Source of the DNA: Methylophilaceae bacterium
GTDB lineage: Bacteria; Pseudomonadota; Gammaproteobacteria; Burkholderiales; Methylophilaceae
Length of the DNA: 64,000 nt
NCBI GenBank assembly: GCA_028823485.1
Contig: JAPKBG010000010.1
Span: 1 to 64,000, forward strand
Direction: 5' to 3'
In this document: positions 54,216 to 63,750 of the stretch, in pieces
Layout: each line of letters starts with the position of its first letter
Numbering within the stretch: the first letter of the stretch is position 1
Position numbers and translations under genes: made by a program
Notes under the pieces: model-generated
What the model was told of the DNA's origin: nothing
What the model saw: the letters and a program-made list of their open reading frames with translations, nothing else
The model's database searches: none

Positions 54216-55709
54216 ATGAGTCACCTGTCTAGTGATGTGGATATCACAGAGCAAATAAATAAAAGGTTATTTTTGAACAAAAGCATCGTCATTCATTGGT
54301 TTCGTCAAGATTTGCGGCTTACCGATAACCCAGCTTTATCTGAGGCTGCAAAAAATGGACTTCTTCTTCCAATTTACATTTACGATGAGAAAAATTCTGG
54401 CGACCAACATCTTGGTGCAGCAAGCCGTTGGTGGTTACATAACTCGCTTAGCGAACTCAATAAGTCACTTAATGGTAAATTATCTGTTTTTAGCGGTGAC
54501 CCTAAAATTATCCTCAGTGATTTAGTCGACAAACATAACGTAACCGCCGTTTATTGGAACAGATGCTATGAGCCTTGGAGGATTGCTCGAGACACGCAGA
54601 TAAAAAAAGAGCTAGAAAATCGCAATATTGAAATTCATAGTTTTAATGGATCACTACTTTGGGAGCCTTGGCAGACGCTCAAGCAAGACGATACGCCCTA
54701 TAAGGTATTTACCCCTTTTTATAAAAAGAGATATTTATATTCTGTTCCACCACGAGAACCAATAGCTGCTCCCGCTAAACTTGATTTGTGTGATTGTAAG
54801 TCTGATAAATTATCGATAAGCGAACTGGGGCTCAAGCCAACAATAAATTGGCATGACAAATTCATACCTCTCTGGAAAGTCGGTGAAGTTGGTGCGCGAG
54901 AGAGATTAAGTGCTTTTCTAGAAGGTGAACTGACCAACTATGAACAAGGGCGAGACTACCCGGCCTTAAAAAGCGTATCGCGATTATCACCACATTTACA
55001 CTTTGGCGAGGTGTCGCCCAATCAAGTGTGGTACGCGTCAAAATTCCTAGAAAGTAGTGATGATCAAGAACATTTTCTTAGAGAGTTAGCTTGGAGAGAG
55101 TTTTCTTATAATCTGCTATATCACTTCCCGGCGCTACCTACTGACAACTTACAGACTAACTTTGATAGCTTCCCGTGGGTAGAAAATGAGGAGAGTTTAC
55201 GCCGCTGGCAAGAAGGAAAAACTGGATATCCGTTGATTGATGCTGGTATGCGCGAGCTTTGGCAAACGGGCTATATGCATAATCGAGTGAGAATGGTTGT
55301 CGGGTCATTTTTGGTAAAAAACCTGCTTTTGCATTGGCACCAAGGTGAAAGGTGGTTTTGGGACTGTCTGTTAGATGCTGACTTGGCAAATAATAGCGCT
55401 AGCTGGCAATGGGTCGCTGGTTGCGGAGCTGATGCTGCGCCTTACTTTCGTGTATTTAATCCGACAACTCAGGGCCAAAAGTTCGACGCTGATGGCGAAT
55501 ATACAAAACGTTTTGTGCCTGAGCTAAAGGCAATGCCCAATAAGTATCTCTTCAACCCATGGGATGCACCGGAAGAAGTCTTAAATAAAGCAAAAGTAAA
55601 ACTTGGCACAGACTACCCTAATCCAATTGTTGATATTAAGTTGTCACGCTTGCGTGCGATAGAGGCATATCAGTTTTTGCGTGACCAGTTAAGCACCATA
55701 GATTCATGA
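54216..55709 (+). CDS. phrB: Deoxyribodipyrimidine photolyase (class I CPD)
   Basis: 497 aa. Uses blue light and FADH- to split cyclobutane pyrimidine dimers. The N-terminal antenna-binding domain opens VIHWFRQDLRLTDNPAL; the C-terminal FAD domain has GYPLIDAGMRELWQTGYMHNRVRMVVGSFLVKNLLLHW and CGADAAPYFRVFNPTTQGQKFD. Trp triads typical of electron transfer are present. CPD photolyase rather than Cry-DASH is supported by the C-terminal wording. Start at 54216 gives ~25 extra residues before the conserved WFRQDLR, so a later start is possible. Confidence 0.93.
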   Translation: MSHLSSDVDITEQINKRLFLNKSIVIHWFRQDLRLTDNPALSEAAKNGLLLPIYIYDEKNSGDQHLGAASRWWLHNSLSELNKSLNGKLSVFSGDPKIILSDLVDKHNVTAVYWNRCYEPWRIARDTQIKKELENRNIEIHSFNGSLLWEPWQTLKQDDTPYKVFTPFYKKRYLYSVPPREPIAAPAKLDLCDCKSDKLSISELGLKPTINWHDKFIPLWKVGEVGARERLSAFLEGELTNYEQGRDYPALKSVSRLSPHLHFGEVSPNQVWYASKFLESSDDQEHFLRELAWREFSYNLLYHFPALPTDNLQTNFDSFPWVENEESLRRWQEGKTGYPLIDAGMRELWQTGYMHNRVRMVVGSFLVKNLLLHWHQGERWFWDCLLDADLANNSASWQWVAGCGADAAPYFRVFNPTTQGQKFDADGEYTKRFVPELKAMPNKYLFNPWDAPEEVLNKAKVKLGTDYPNPIVDIKLSRLRAIEAYQFLRDQLSTIDS

Positions 55710-56130
55710 CGCATTTCTATATGAAGCAATAACGAAACTATTTGCTTACATATGGTAATAACTGATGAAAGTGAAAAAGCCTTGCATCTATGTAAGATTT
55801 TTATATATTTTGGCAGCAAGTACTGTTCTATTTATACATTGGCGAATTGCTAAAATAGCTCGAGAATCAAACAATGTCTAACCCATCACTCAAGCGGGCG
55901 ATGGACTTGCCTTAAAAAAGCAGACACACCACACTAACTTTAAACGTATGCTTTGTCCCCAAAGCTGCCATCCAAATTATTTTCTGAATGCGGAGTAGGG
56001 GTGAAAACGATATATTGTCACGCCGCCAATTTAACTGATTGATATTATTGTTTATTTTTAGGATTTTCAATTTATGGTAATTTTTTTGAGAAGGTTAAAA
56101 ACCTACATTACCTCTACATACTAAGGATAA
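55710..56130. other. Intergenic region after the photolyase
   Basis: About 420 bp. No gene supported. One short segment (GTCTAACCCATCACTCAAGC, 55876-55895) resembles the 5' half of an integron attC site, but a matching 3' half was not found. Otherwise AT-rich without clear structure until the tRNA-Met terminator. Confidence 0.4.
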
Positions 56131-56133
56131 ACA

Positions 56134-56168
56134 AAGGGCTTACGAGTGATTAAACTCATAAGCCCTTG
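56134..56168 (-). terminator. Terminator downstream of tRNA-Met
   Basis: AAGGGCTTA (56134-56142) pairs with TAAGCCCTT (56159-56167), with GAGT/ACTC inside. On the minus strand it is followed by TTTGTTTAT. It lies 9 bp after the tRNA 3' end. Confidence 0.75.
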
Positions 56169-56175
56169 TTTGTAT

Positions 56176-56252
56176 TGGTGGTGAAGGAGGGACTTGAACC
56201 CTCGACCCCAGCATTATGAATGCTGTGCTCTAACCAACTGAGCTACATCACC
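56176..56252 (-). tRNA. tRNA-Met (CAU), elongator type
   Basis: 77 nt with encoded CCA. Acceptor GGTGATG/TTCACC-type pairing, anticodon loop TTCATAA giving CAU, D-arm AGCTCAGTTGGTTAGAGC, T-loop TTCAAGT. The body resembles elongator tRNA-Met rather than initiator (no A1:U72-like mismatch motif) or Ile2; a tilS-modified Ile tRNA cannot be fully excluded by eye. Confidence 0.9.
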
Positions 56253-56484
56253 AGATAAACCTTTTAAATTTTTTAGTACTTTAAAATCAGCTTTAAAAAC
56301 TGTTCGATTTCAGCAAGCTCGCAATTCTAGTGTTTTCGAGGTGAATTGTCAAAGAAATTGTGGGGTGATTACGATGTTTTTAAACGCGGCTAAGAATCAC
56401 AAAATCCTAGGCAAATCTGCACAGACAGTGCACTAGCTCGGCAAGCAGATCTAACGACGGAGTTTGCGATTGTTATTAGTGTAT

Positions 56485-57570
56485 TTAAACGTTGAAGCGG
56501 AATAGGGTTACATCGCCATCAGCCATCACATACTCCTTACCTTCTAAACGCATTTTCCCAGCCTCTTGCGAACCTTTATGGCCTTTATTAGCCACAAAGT
56601 CATCATAGGCTGTAATCTCTGCACGAATAAATCCGCGTTCAAAGTCAGTATGAATGACACCAGCTGCTTGTGGTGCTGTGAAGCCTTTTTTAATCGTCCA
56701 TGCGCGGACTTCTTTTACGCCAGCGGTAAAGTAGGTTTGTAAGCCTAATAGTCTGTAAGTAGCGCGAATCACACGGTTTAAGCCCGGTTCTTCTTGCCCC
56801 AGCTCTTCTAGGAAGAGGATTTTATCTTCTTCATCTAGCTCTGAAATTTCACCTTCGACTTTTGCACAGATACAAACAACCGGTGCATTTTCTTCTTTGC
56901 CTAGTGCAACGACTTTGTCTAAGTATGGGTTTTTTTCAAAGCCAGCTTCGTCCACATTGGCTAAGTACATCACTGGTTTAACAGTAATTAGGCAAAGTGG
57001 TTTCAGTAGTTGCGTTTCATCTTCATCTAAATCCAGCGTACGCACAGGTGCGCCAGTGTCGAGATGGGCTTGTACTTTTTCGCATAGTTTGGTGAGCGCA
57101 ATGGCATCTTTATCACCAGACTTAGATTTTTTACTTTCGCGCTGAAGCGTTTTACTAACCGTTTCCATATCGGCTAGTGCTAACTCAGTATTGATCACTT
57201 CAATATCTGAAAGGGGGTCAACCTTGCCTGAAACATGGATGACATTGCCATCATCAAAGCAGCGCACGACATGCGCAATGGCATCAGTTTCGCGAATGTT
57301 AGCTAAAAATTTATTGCCTAAGCCTTCACCTTTTGATGCGCCAGCCACTAAACCTGCAATATCGACAAATTCAACAGTTGCTGGTTGTACATTTTCCGGT
57401 TTGACAATATCAATAAGTGCTTGCATGCGGGTGTCAGGGACTTCTACGATGCCAGTATTTGGCTCAATAGTACAGAAAGGATAGTTTTCTGCCGCAATGC
57501 CTGCTTTGGTAATGGCGTTAAATAAGGTTGATTTGCCTACGTTTGGTAAGCCAACGATTCCACACTGCAT
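56485..57570 (-). CDS. ychF: Redox-regulated GTPase/ATPase YchF (OLA1 family)
   Basis: 361 aa. G1 motif [16 protein letters not shown]3 region [23 protein letters not shown]4 MYLANVDE; a coiled-coil insert and a C-terminal TGS domain ([28 protein letters not shown]...). YchF binds ribosomes, hydrolyses ATP and restrains translation and oxidative-stress responses. Follows pth after a 248-bp gap with an EAL relic between them. Confidence 0.96.
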   Translation of the reverse strand: MQCGIVGLPNVGKSTLFNAITKAGIAAENYPFCTIEPNTGIVEVPDTRMQALIDIVKPENVQPATVEFVDIAGLVAGASKGEGLGNKFLANIRETDAIAHVVRCFDDGNVIHVSGKVDPLSDIEVINTELALADMETVSKTLQRESKKSKSGDKDAIALTKLCEKVQAHLDTGAPVRTLDLDEDETQLLKPLCLITVKPVMYLANVDEAGFEKNPYLDKVVALGKEENAPVVCICAKVEGEISELDEEDKILFLEELGQEEPGLNRVIRATYRLLGLQTYFTAGVKEVRAWTIKKGFTAPQAAGVIHTDFERGFIRAEITAYDDFVANKGHKGSQEAGKMRLEGKEYVMADGDVTLFRFNV

Positions 57571-57710
57571 ATGAATTTTGCCTTTGGTAATACGCTTTTT
57601 GAGCGACTGTTTTGATTTAAATTAACAAGCTATTTTAACCTTTTATTGAATTTACAAAAAGGAACTTAATGGGAATAAGCGCTTAGTTCTTATTTATGGA
57701 GTTATGTCAT

Positions 57711-57815
57711 GCCATTATTGACATGGCACATCATTTGGGAGTGGCGGAGATTGCTGAGGGAATAGAAACGAAAGCACAGAAAGATATTTCTTTTAAAAAG
57801 ACATCTGTTAAATAA
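57711..57815 (+). pseudogene. Relic of an EAL (c-di-GMP phosphodiesterase) domain
   Basis: The plus strand reads AIIDMAHHLGVAEIAEGIET then KAQKDIS, ending TAA. This is the last conserved block of EAL domains (AEGVET). Only 34 codons remain, without start or the EAL catalytic part. Probably the scar of a deleted signalling gene between ychF and pth. Confidence 0.6.
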
Positions 57816-57818
57816 CCA

Positions 57819-58397
57819 TTAAGGCTGAGGTTTGGTATGCAGCTTTAACATGGCGTGATCAAAATCACCCGCTAACAAGTAATCAAATACTTTGCTACTA
57901 TCATCAACACTGTCATCGATGGCTTTTTGTTCATCTTTGCTAGGCGCTTTCAGCACATAATTAACGACTTCGTTTTTATTGCCCGGATGACTAATACCGA
58001 TGCGTAAGCGCCAATAGTTTGGTGTTCCTAGTGCAGAGTGAATGTCACGTAAGCCATTATGACCGCCATGGCTGCCACCAAATTTTAGTTTGCTTTGTCC
58101 TACTGGTAAATCTAGTTCATCGTGAACGACTAATATTTCTTCAGGTTTTATTTTGTAATAGTTAGCCAGTGCTGCAACGGATTTCCCGCTACCATTCATA
58201 AAGGTCGTTGGTTTAAGCAGCCACTTGTTTTCATTGCACTTTGCGACGATACCAAACATTTTGGCGTCTATGCTCAAGCTACTACCTATTTGTGCTGCTA
58301 TTAAATCCACCCACCAAAATCCGGCATTGTGCCTTGTGGCCATATATTTATCACCAGGGTTGCCTAAGCCTACAAATAATTTAATTGCTGGTTTCAT
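57819..58397 (-). CDS. pth: Peptidyl-tRNA hydrolase
   Basis: About 192 aa. Releases tRNA from dropped-off peptidyl-tRNA. [22 protein letters not shown] holds the catalytic His and Asn; [18 protein letters not shown] and [31 protein letters not shown] are the other signatures. The ATG at 58397 (MKPAIKLF) fits better than the ORF track's 58445. It follows rplY, the conserved pair. Confidence 0.95.
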   Translation of the reverse strand: MKPAIKLFVGLGNPGDKYMATRHNAGFWWVDLIAAQIGSSLSIDAKMFGIVAKCNENKWLLKPTTFMNGSGKSVAALANYYKIKPEEILVVHDELDLPVGQSKLKFGGSHGGHNGLRDIHSALGTPNYWRLRIGISHPGNKNEVVNYVLKAPSKDEQKAIDDSVDDSSKVFDYLLAGDFDHAMLKLHTKPQP

Positions 58398-58442
58398 GAT
58401 GTTAATTTCATAGTATTGATTCGCTATTGTTTGCCTTATAGG

Positions 58443-58482
58443 CATAAAAAAACGCGCACCCCGTTTAAGGATACGCGTTATT
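58443..58482 (-). terminator. Terminator after rplY
   Basis: On the minus strand, AACGCGTATCC pairs with GGGGTGCGCGTT (internal mismatch) followed by TTTTTTT. It lies in the rplY-pth gap and may end or weaken rplY transcripts before pth. Confidence 0.75.
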
Positions 58483-58497
58483 TTACTACTGTTTTAC

Positions 58498-59163
58498 TTA
58501 CTCAGCGTCAGCTTCTGGTGCACCACCATCTTCAGCAGGCGCTTCGCCCACTACTTTTGTTGTCGGTGCTTCCATAGCTGTTTCAGCAACGGCAGCACGC
58601 GGTAGGTTGATTGAGCTTACCGCAGGGTCAGCGCCATGTGCCAATTGCGTAAACTCAACGCCTTCAGGCATTGTGATTTCAGATAAGTGAATTGATTCAC
58701 CGATTTCTAACGCACCTAAGTCGACTTCAATAAACTCTGGCAAGTTTTTCGCCAAGCAGCTTACTTCAGATTCATTTAGGATATGACCAACAATACCGCC
58801 GCCAGTTTTAACGCCAGGACATGTTTCAGCATTAACAAAGTGGAAAGGCACTTTAACGTGAATTTTCTCAGTTGCAGAAATGCGTTGAAAGTCAACGTGT
58901 TGAATTGTGTTGCGCACTGGATGTAGTTGGTAATCACGTAATAACACATCCTCTTTTTTGCCATCAACTTCTAGGCTTAAGATAGATGCGTGAAAAGCTT
59001 CATGACGAAACTCCATAAATAATGCTTTGTGATCAAGCTCTAGTGGTTGCGCTGGATTGCTACCACCATAAACGACACCTGGCACAACACCAGCGCGACG
59101 TAGGCGGCGGCTCGCACTCGTACCTTTTACGTCACGTTTGGTTGCTTTAATTTCAATACTCAT
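58498..59163 (-). CDS. rplY: 50S ribosomal protein L25 (CTC type)
   Basis: 221 aa. The N-terminal L25 domain binds 5S rRNA (RDVKGTSASRRLRRAGVVPGVVYGG) and is followed by the TL5/CTC C-terminal domain (HVKVPFHFVNAETCPGVKTGGG...). Longer than E. coli L25 but normal for CTC-type proteins. Ends in an acidic GGAPEADAE tail. Follows prs, the usual prs-rplY-pth-ychF order. Confidence 0.96.
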   Translation of the reverse strand: MSIEIKATKRDVKGTSASRRLRRAGVVPGVVYGGSNPAQPLELDHKALFMEFRHEAFHASILSLEVDGKKEDVLLRDYQLHPVRNTIQHVDFQRISATEKIHVKVPFHFVNAETCPGVKTGGGIVGHILNESEVSCLAKNLPEFIEVDLGALEIGESIHLSEITMPEGVEFTQLAHGADPAVSSINLPRAAVAETAMEAPTTKVVGEAPAEDGGAPEADAE

Positions 59164-59226
59164 TGTATTACTCCTAAATGTACTACATAAAAATCTGCTA
59201 TCCGCGACCAGATAACAGGGAAAAAT

Positions 59227-60180
59227 CTATTCTTGGAATAGGGAAGAGACTGACTCTTCTTGGCTAACCCGTTTAATCGTTTCTGCTAACAAAGCACCAG
59301 CGCTTAGTTGGCGAATTTTTTTACTTGCTTTTGCATCATCTCTTAGAGGGATGGTATTGGTCACCACTAGTTCGTCTAATTCAGATGCTTCAATACGTTC
59401 TACTGCATTACCCGATAAAATTGGGTGTGTTGCATAGGCGACTACTTTAACAGCGCCTTTTTCTTTTAAAGCGGCAGCGGCTTCGCAGAGGGTATTGGCC
59501 GTATCAACCATGTCATCCATCAGCACACAAGTAAAGCCAGATACTTCACCGATAATATTCATCACCTTGGCCACGTTTGCTTTAGGGCGACGTTTATCAA
59601 TGATGACTAAGTCAGCACCAATGTATTTGGCCGCTGCACGGGCTCGCACTACACCACCAACATCCGGTGATACGATGATTAAGTTGTCGTATTTTTGTGC
59701 TTTAACATCATCGAGCAATAACGGCGTACCGTAAATATTGTCAACTGGAATGTCAAAGAAACCTTGAATTTGATCCGCATGTAAATCCATCGTTAGTAAG
59801 CGGTTAACGCCTACACTAGTCAACATGTTAGCCACTACTTTTGCCGTAATTGCCACACGTGCTGAACGTGGGCGACGGTCTTGTCTTGAATAGCCGAAGT
59901 AAGGGATAGCAGCCGTAATACGACCTGCAGAAGATCGACGTAGCGCATCGACCATGACCATGACTTCCATTAGACTTTCATTGGTTGGGTGGCAAGTAGA
60001 TTGCAATACAAATACATCACGACCACGTACGTTTTCAAGAATTTCTAGGCTAATTTCACCATCCGAAAAACGGCCAACGTCGGCTCTGCCTAAAGGGATA
60101 CCAAGGTTACTAGTCACTTCTTCTGCTAATGCAGGATTGGCATTGCCTGTGAATACCATCATGTTGCTAGTCGTTGACAC
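59227..60180 (-). CDS. prs: Ribose-phosphate pyrophosphokinase
   Basis: 317 aa. Makes PRPP from ribose-5-phosphate and ATP for nucleotides, NAD, histidine and tryptophan. PPYGYSRQD-type block is present as [18 protein letters not shown]; the PRPP loop is [22 protein letters not shown]; the start [16 protein letters not shown] matches. Full length. Follows tRNA-Gln and ispE in conserved order. Confidence 0.97.
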   Translation of the reverse strand: MSTTSNMMVFTGNANPALAEEVTSNLGIPLGRADVGRFSDGEISLEILENVRGRDVFVLQSTCHPTNESLMEVMVMVDALRRSSAGRITAAIPYFGYSRQDRRPRSARVAITAKVVANMLTSVGVNRLLTMDLHADQIQGFFDIPVDNIYGTPLLLDDVKAQKYDNLIIVSPDVGGVVRARAAAKYIGADLVIIDKRRPKANVAKVMNIIGEVSGFTCVLMDDMVDTANTLCEAAAALKEKGAVKVVAYATHPILSGNAVERIEASELDELVVTNTIPLRDDAKASKKIRQLSAGALLAETIKRVSQEESVSSLFQE

Positions 60181-60247
60181 ATGTATCCTTTTAAAATTAG
60201 AAAAGCGTGTAAATCAATTAATCTACACGCTTTTAGCTGTTGAAACT

Positions 60248-60324
60248 TGGTTGGGGAGGAAGGATTCGAACCTTCGCATGCATGGATCAAAACCATGTGC
60301 CTTAACCAACTTGGCGACTCCCCA
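60248..60324 (-). tRNA. tRNA-Gln (UUG)
   Basis: 77 nt with encoded CCA. Acceptor TGGGGAG/CTCCCCA, anticodon loop TTTTGAT giving UUG, T-loop TTCGAAT. Lies between ispE and prs, a hallmark betaproteobacterial position. Confidence 0.95.
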
Positions 60325-60348
60325 ATAAACTGTTAACTGCGCTGAACT

Positions 60349-61200
60349 TTAATTCGCTAATGCATGCAAAGGATGCTGATTTAACCCTTTTGCAACAAAA
60401 CCGCGTATATTAGCTGGCTTTTGTGCAAAAATAGCATTTGCCTTTGCTAGTGAATTAACTGTTACAAAAACAGATGCACCCGATCCACTCATACGTGCCT
60501 GACCATACTGATTAAGCCATTCGAGGGCAGATGCTACTGCTGTAAATTCTTCACAAACTATCTTTTCAAGGTCATTTCTAAACTGGTTAGAATATGCACT
60601 GTTTGAAAAGTCAGCTATTTTCAATGGTTTCGTGTCTTTTGTCAATCGCGAATGTGTAAATATTTCAACAGTTGATACATGTATTTCTGGGGTTAAAACG
60701 ACATAGTATTGTGACGGTAATGACAGCGGCGTCAAAATTTCACCAATTCCTTCGGCCCATGCATTCTGGCCAAAGATGAAAAAGGGCACATCTGCACCTA
60801 GGGTTAAACCAATTTTAATCAGCGCTTTGCGACTTAAATTCAATGCCCATAAGTGATTTAATGCTAATAATACAGTCGCTGCATCAGAGCTTCCACCACC
60901 CAGCCCGCCGCCCATTGGAATGCGCTTTTCTATTCGAATGTCTACACCTTGTGTACAACCCGTGGCTTGTTGTAAGGCTCGTGCCGCACGTACGCATAAG
61001 TCTTCACGTTCAGGGACAGCCACAATTTGCGTGACGCGGTTTATTTTATCCGTGCTTGTTGGTTTTAATGCAATGGCGTCGTAAAAATCTAGCAGTTGAA
61101 ATACACTCTGTAAGGTATGGTAGCCATCTGCACGCTGCCCTGTGATGTGTAAAAAAACATTCACTTTTGCAGGGGCTAGAAACGTTTGAAAGTCTGACAT
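60349..61200 (-). CDS. ispE: 4-diphosphocytidyl-2-C-methyl-D-erythritol kinase
   Basis: 283 aa GHMP kinase of the MEP isoprenoid pathway. LAPAKVNVFLHITGQRADGYH opens it; the glycine-rich ATP motif is PMGGGLGGGSSDAATVLLALN; the third GHMP motif is RMSGSGASVFV. Follows lolB by 17 bp on the same strand (lolB-ispE pair). Confidence 0.95.
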   Translation of the reverse strand: MSDFQTFLAPAKVNVFLHITGQRADGYHTLQSVFQLLDFYDAIALKPTSTDKINRVTQIVAVPEREDLCVRAARALQQATGCTQGVDIRIEKRIPMGGGLGGGSSDAATVLLALNHLWALNLSRKALIKIGLTLGADVPFFIFGQNAWAEGIGEILTPLSLPSQYYVVLTPEIHVSTVEIFTHSRLTKDTKPLKIADFSNSAYSNQFRNDLEKIVCEEFTAVASALEWLNQYGQARMSGSGASVFVTVNSLAKANAIFAQKPANIRGFVAKGLNQHPLHALAN

Positions 61201-61217
61201 GCCTTGGGGTTTAAAGC

Positions 61218-61856
61218 CTATCGCGTTTTGATGTCAGACCACTTTTCAGTAATCAATTTGATAATCAGTGTGTCTGTTCTTAAGGTTACTTTTTTTGGTA
61301 AGAAGTAACCTTCCTGCATACTATAGTCTTTGTAGGTGATATCCCAACCGTTTTGTTGCATTCTGTTAATTCTGCCATTTTGATCCCAAGTGACATAGTT
61401 GACTAAGCCTGTATTGCTTGGCTTGCCTAAGACCCAATGACTCAAACCACTTAATGGTAATCTGAAGCCTAATGTTTTCTCGGTGAGTGTTTCAGCATCC
61501 TCTGCTGACACTTGCTCACCTTTGTTGTTTGTTAATGCCACATCTTGAGATGTTTTTGTTATATAAGCGACTTTGCCACCTAAGGGTGAAAATATATCAA
61601 TATGATCATTTTCTGACGTATGTTGCCAAGCAACTCTACCGGAGAATCCTTTAGGGTTCGTCATCACTCCTAAGCGACCTTTTATTGAAAACTGCTGGAT
61701 ATTATTGACTAACACCATATGGCGGCCATGTAATATGGATGACTCGATTGACGTATCTGCTTGTGGTTTCTGATTAAACAGAGCGCAACCATTTAAAGTA
61801 AAAGAAAGTGTTAGAGCAAGCCACAAGAGCGGTGTGCGGCTGGCATAAGTAGGCAT
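61218..61856 (-). CDS. lolB: Outer-membrane lipoprotein receptor LolB
   Basis: 212 aa. Accepts lipoproteins from LolA and inserts them in the outer membrane. Lipoprotein signal LWLALTLSFTLNGCA; the beta-barrel core has FSIKGRLGVMTNPKGFSGRVAWQHTSE and LPLSGLSHWVLGKP. Full length. Second gene after the TPR protein (14 bp), ahead of ispE. Confidence 0.93.
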   Translation of the reverse strand: MPTYASRTPLLWLALTLSFTLNGCALFNQKPQADTSIESSILHGRHMVLVNNIQQFSIKGRLGVMTNPKGFSGRVAWQHTSENDHIDIFSPLGGKVAYITKTSQDVALTNNKGEQVSAEDAETLTEKTLGFRLPLSGLSHWVLGKPSNTGLVNYVTWDQNGRINRMQQNGWDITYKDYSMQEGYFLPKKVTLRTDTLIIKLITEKWSDIKTR

Positions 61857-61870
61857 AATTAAGTGAGGAT

Positions 61871-63541
61871 TTAAGAGTTGAATTTTTTATAAGTGCTTAC
61901 GAGGGTGCTGTTTTCCGGGAATGCTTTTAGTGCTTTCCCCCAAATGTTCTTGGCTTCTTCTTCCAAGCCTTGCTTCCATAAAACCTCACCTAAATGCGCT
62001 GATATTTCAGGGTCCTCTTGGACGCTGTAAGCCTTGCGTAAGTGTTCTACAGCTACGGCGTAATTACCGAGTCTATACTCAACCCAACCTAAGCTGTCTA
62101 AAATATAATGGTCGCTTGGCGATAATTTCTGTGCTGTTTCTATGAGTGTTTTGGCTTCTTTTAAGTTGATGTTGCGGTCTGCAAAGGAGTAACCTAAAGC
62201 GTTGTAAGCGGCTGAGAAATCAGGCTGTAATTGAATCACTTTTCTTAGCTCATTTTCCATTAAATCTAGTTTGCCAATACGCTCTGCAGCCATTGCGTAG
62301 TCATAAATGAGCTGCGGTGTATTGGGAATGGTGTTAATGGTTTTTTTGATTAACTCAAAAGCTTCTTGATGGCGCTTATCTTGTACTAATAGGCTGGCTT
62401 GCGCTTGCGCAACAACGATTTCTTGTACCGCAGTGAGTTCGGTCAAATTGTCGAGCATGCTGATAGCCGCATCTGTGTTTTTTGTCTGTGCGATGATGCT
62501 GGCTGTTGCTAGTTGCGCTTCTAAATAGTGTTGATTACTTTTGTCAATCTTGCCATACCATTCTAAAGCTTTCGATTTGTTTTTCTTACGATCAGCAGTA
62601 ATGCCGAGATACATATAAATTTTCTCTGGATCTTTAAAACCGTTACGCATCGATTGTTGGAGATACTGCTCCGCCATATCCAATTCGTTCGCTTCCAGTG
62701 AGAGTAAGCCAACGACTGCATTCGTATCAGGGTTGTCCTTTTCGAGCTCAGTGAGCTTGATGAACTCGGGTTTTGCTTCTTCATAACGTTTCAAACGAAC
62801 GAGCAACTTGGCGTAATCCATGCGTAAATTGTTCGCTATTGGGTTTTTATTTAAAAAGCCTTTATAAAAGTCGACGGCCTTCTCAGGGGATTTTTTAGCT
62901 AAAATCTGACCTTGCATTTGTGCACTGGCTTCCCAGTCTGGGCGTAATTGACTGGCTTGCTTAATAGCGCTTTCAGCGGCATCCACATCCTGTGCAAACC
63001 AGGCAGCTTCTGCAACAGCAAAGTGCGCTTCAGCTGATACTGGGTAAGGCTGAGCCAGTTCTTTAATGGTTGTTAATACTGCTTTTTTGTCTTGTTGGTT
63101 TCTTAATAAATCATTGAGGTATAAAAAGGTAGCAGCGCGCGATTCTTCTTTGCTTAATAATTCTTTTATATGAGGCACTGCACTTTGTATGTCGCCAGTA
63201 GAAATCATCATTTGGCTAGTGGCCTGTTGCGCCTCCACTGAGCTAGGGTCAAGTTCCGCCCATAAGGTGGCAGCATCTAACGCCAGTCGTTGTTGGCGAC
63301 CATAGGCGGCTGTTTTTGCAGCACGCTCGGCAAGGCGAGGGTCACGTGTCTTATTTGCTAAGTCTAAGAATAGCTGGCTGGCTAATGATAAGTCGCCACG
63401 TTGACCCGCAATTTCTCCCAGCAGATACTTATATACAAACTCTGCATTAGCTTCTGTGATTGATGGTTTGACGCTGCTTTGCGCTAAAGCGCTGTTGATG
63501 CTCATCACGCTTAAGTAAAGTACTACAATTAGTTTTATCAT
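61871..63541 (-). CDS. Exported tetratricopeptide-repeat protein
   Basis: About 556 aa. Signal peptide MIKLIVVLYLSVMSINSALAQ (ATG at 63541; ORF track start 63568 adds a hydrophilic lead, and the Met at 63550 is another option). More than ten TPR-like units fill the rest (e.g. DYAKLLVRLKRYEEAKPEF; AYNALGYSFADRNINLKEAKTLI; LGWVEYRLGNYAVAVEHL). Periplasmic, protein-protein interaction role. It precedes lolB-ispE in many beta-proteobacteria; function unnamed. Confidence 0.88.
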   Translation of the reverse strand: MIKLIVVLYLSVMSINSALAQSSVKPSITEANAEFVYKYLLGEIAGQRGDLSLASQLFLDLANKTRDPRLAERAAKTAAYGRQQRLALDAATLWAELDPSSVEAQQATSQMMISTGDIQSAVPHIKELLSKEESRAATFLYLNDLLRNQQDKKAVLTTIKELAQPYPVSAEAHFAVAEAAWFAQDVDAAESAIKQASQLRPDWEASAQMQGQILAKKSPEKAVDFYKGFLNKNPIANNLRMDYAKLLVRLKRYEEAKPEFIKLTELEKDNPDTNAVVGLLSLEANELDMAEQYLQQSMRNGFKDPEKIYMYLGITADRKKNKSKALEWYGKIDKSNQHYLEAQLATASIIAQTKNTDAAISMLDNLTELTAVQEIVVAQAQASLLVQDKRHQEAFELIKKTINTIPNTPQLIYDYAMAAERIGKLDLMENELRKVIQLQPDFSAAYNALGYSFADRNINLKEAKTLIETAQKLSPSDHYILDSLGWVEYRLGNYAVAVEHLRKAYSVQEDPEISAHLGEVLWKQGLEEEAKNIWGKALKAFPENSTLVSTYKKFNS

Positions 63542-63750
63542 TTTCGTCATTTTGTTAATATCCAGCATATTGAACTAAAGTCTTGTTTAGTCCGTGACAG
63601 TTTGTACAAGTTCATCCATAATTAAAGGTTGTGAATAATTGACCTTACATTAGGCATCCATTAATCGTACTATAACTTTTTGCATGAAACTTATCCAGCG
63701 GTTTAGTTTCATAGCATAAGTTATTACAAGAGTGTAACAAATGAGATTTT

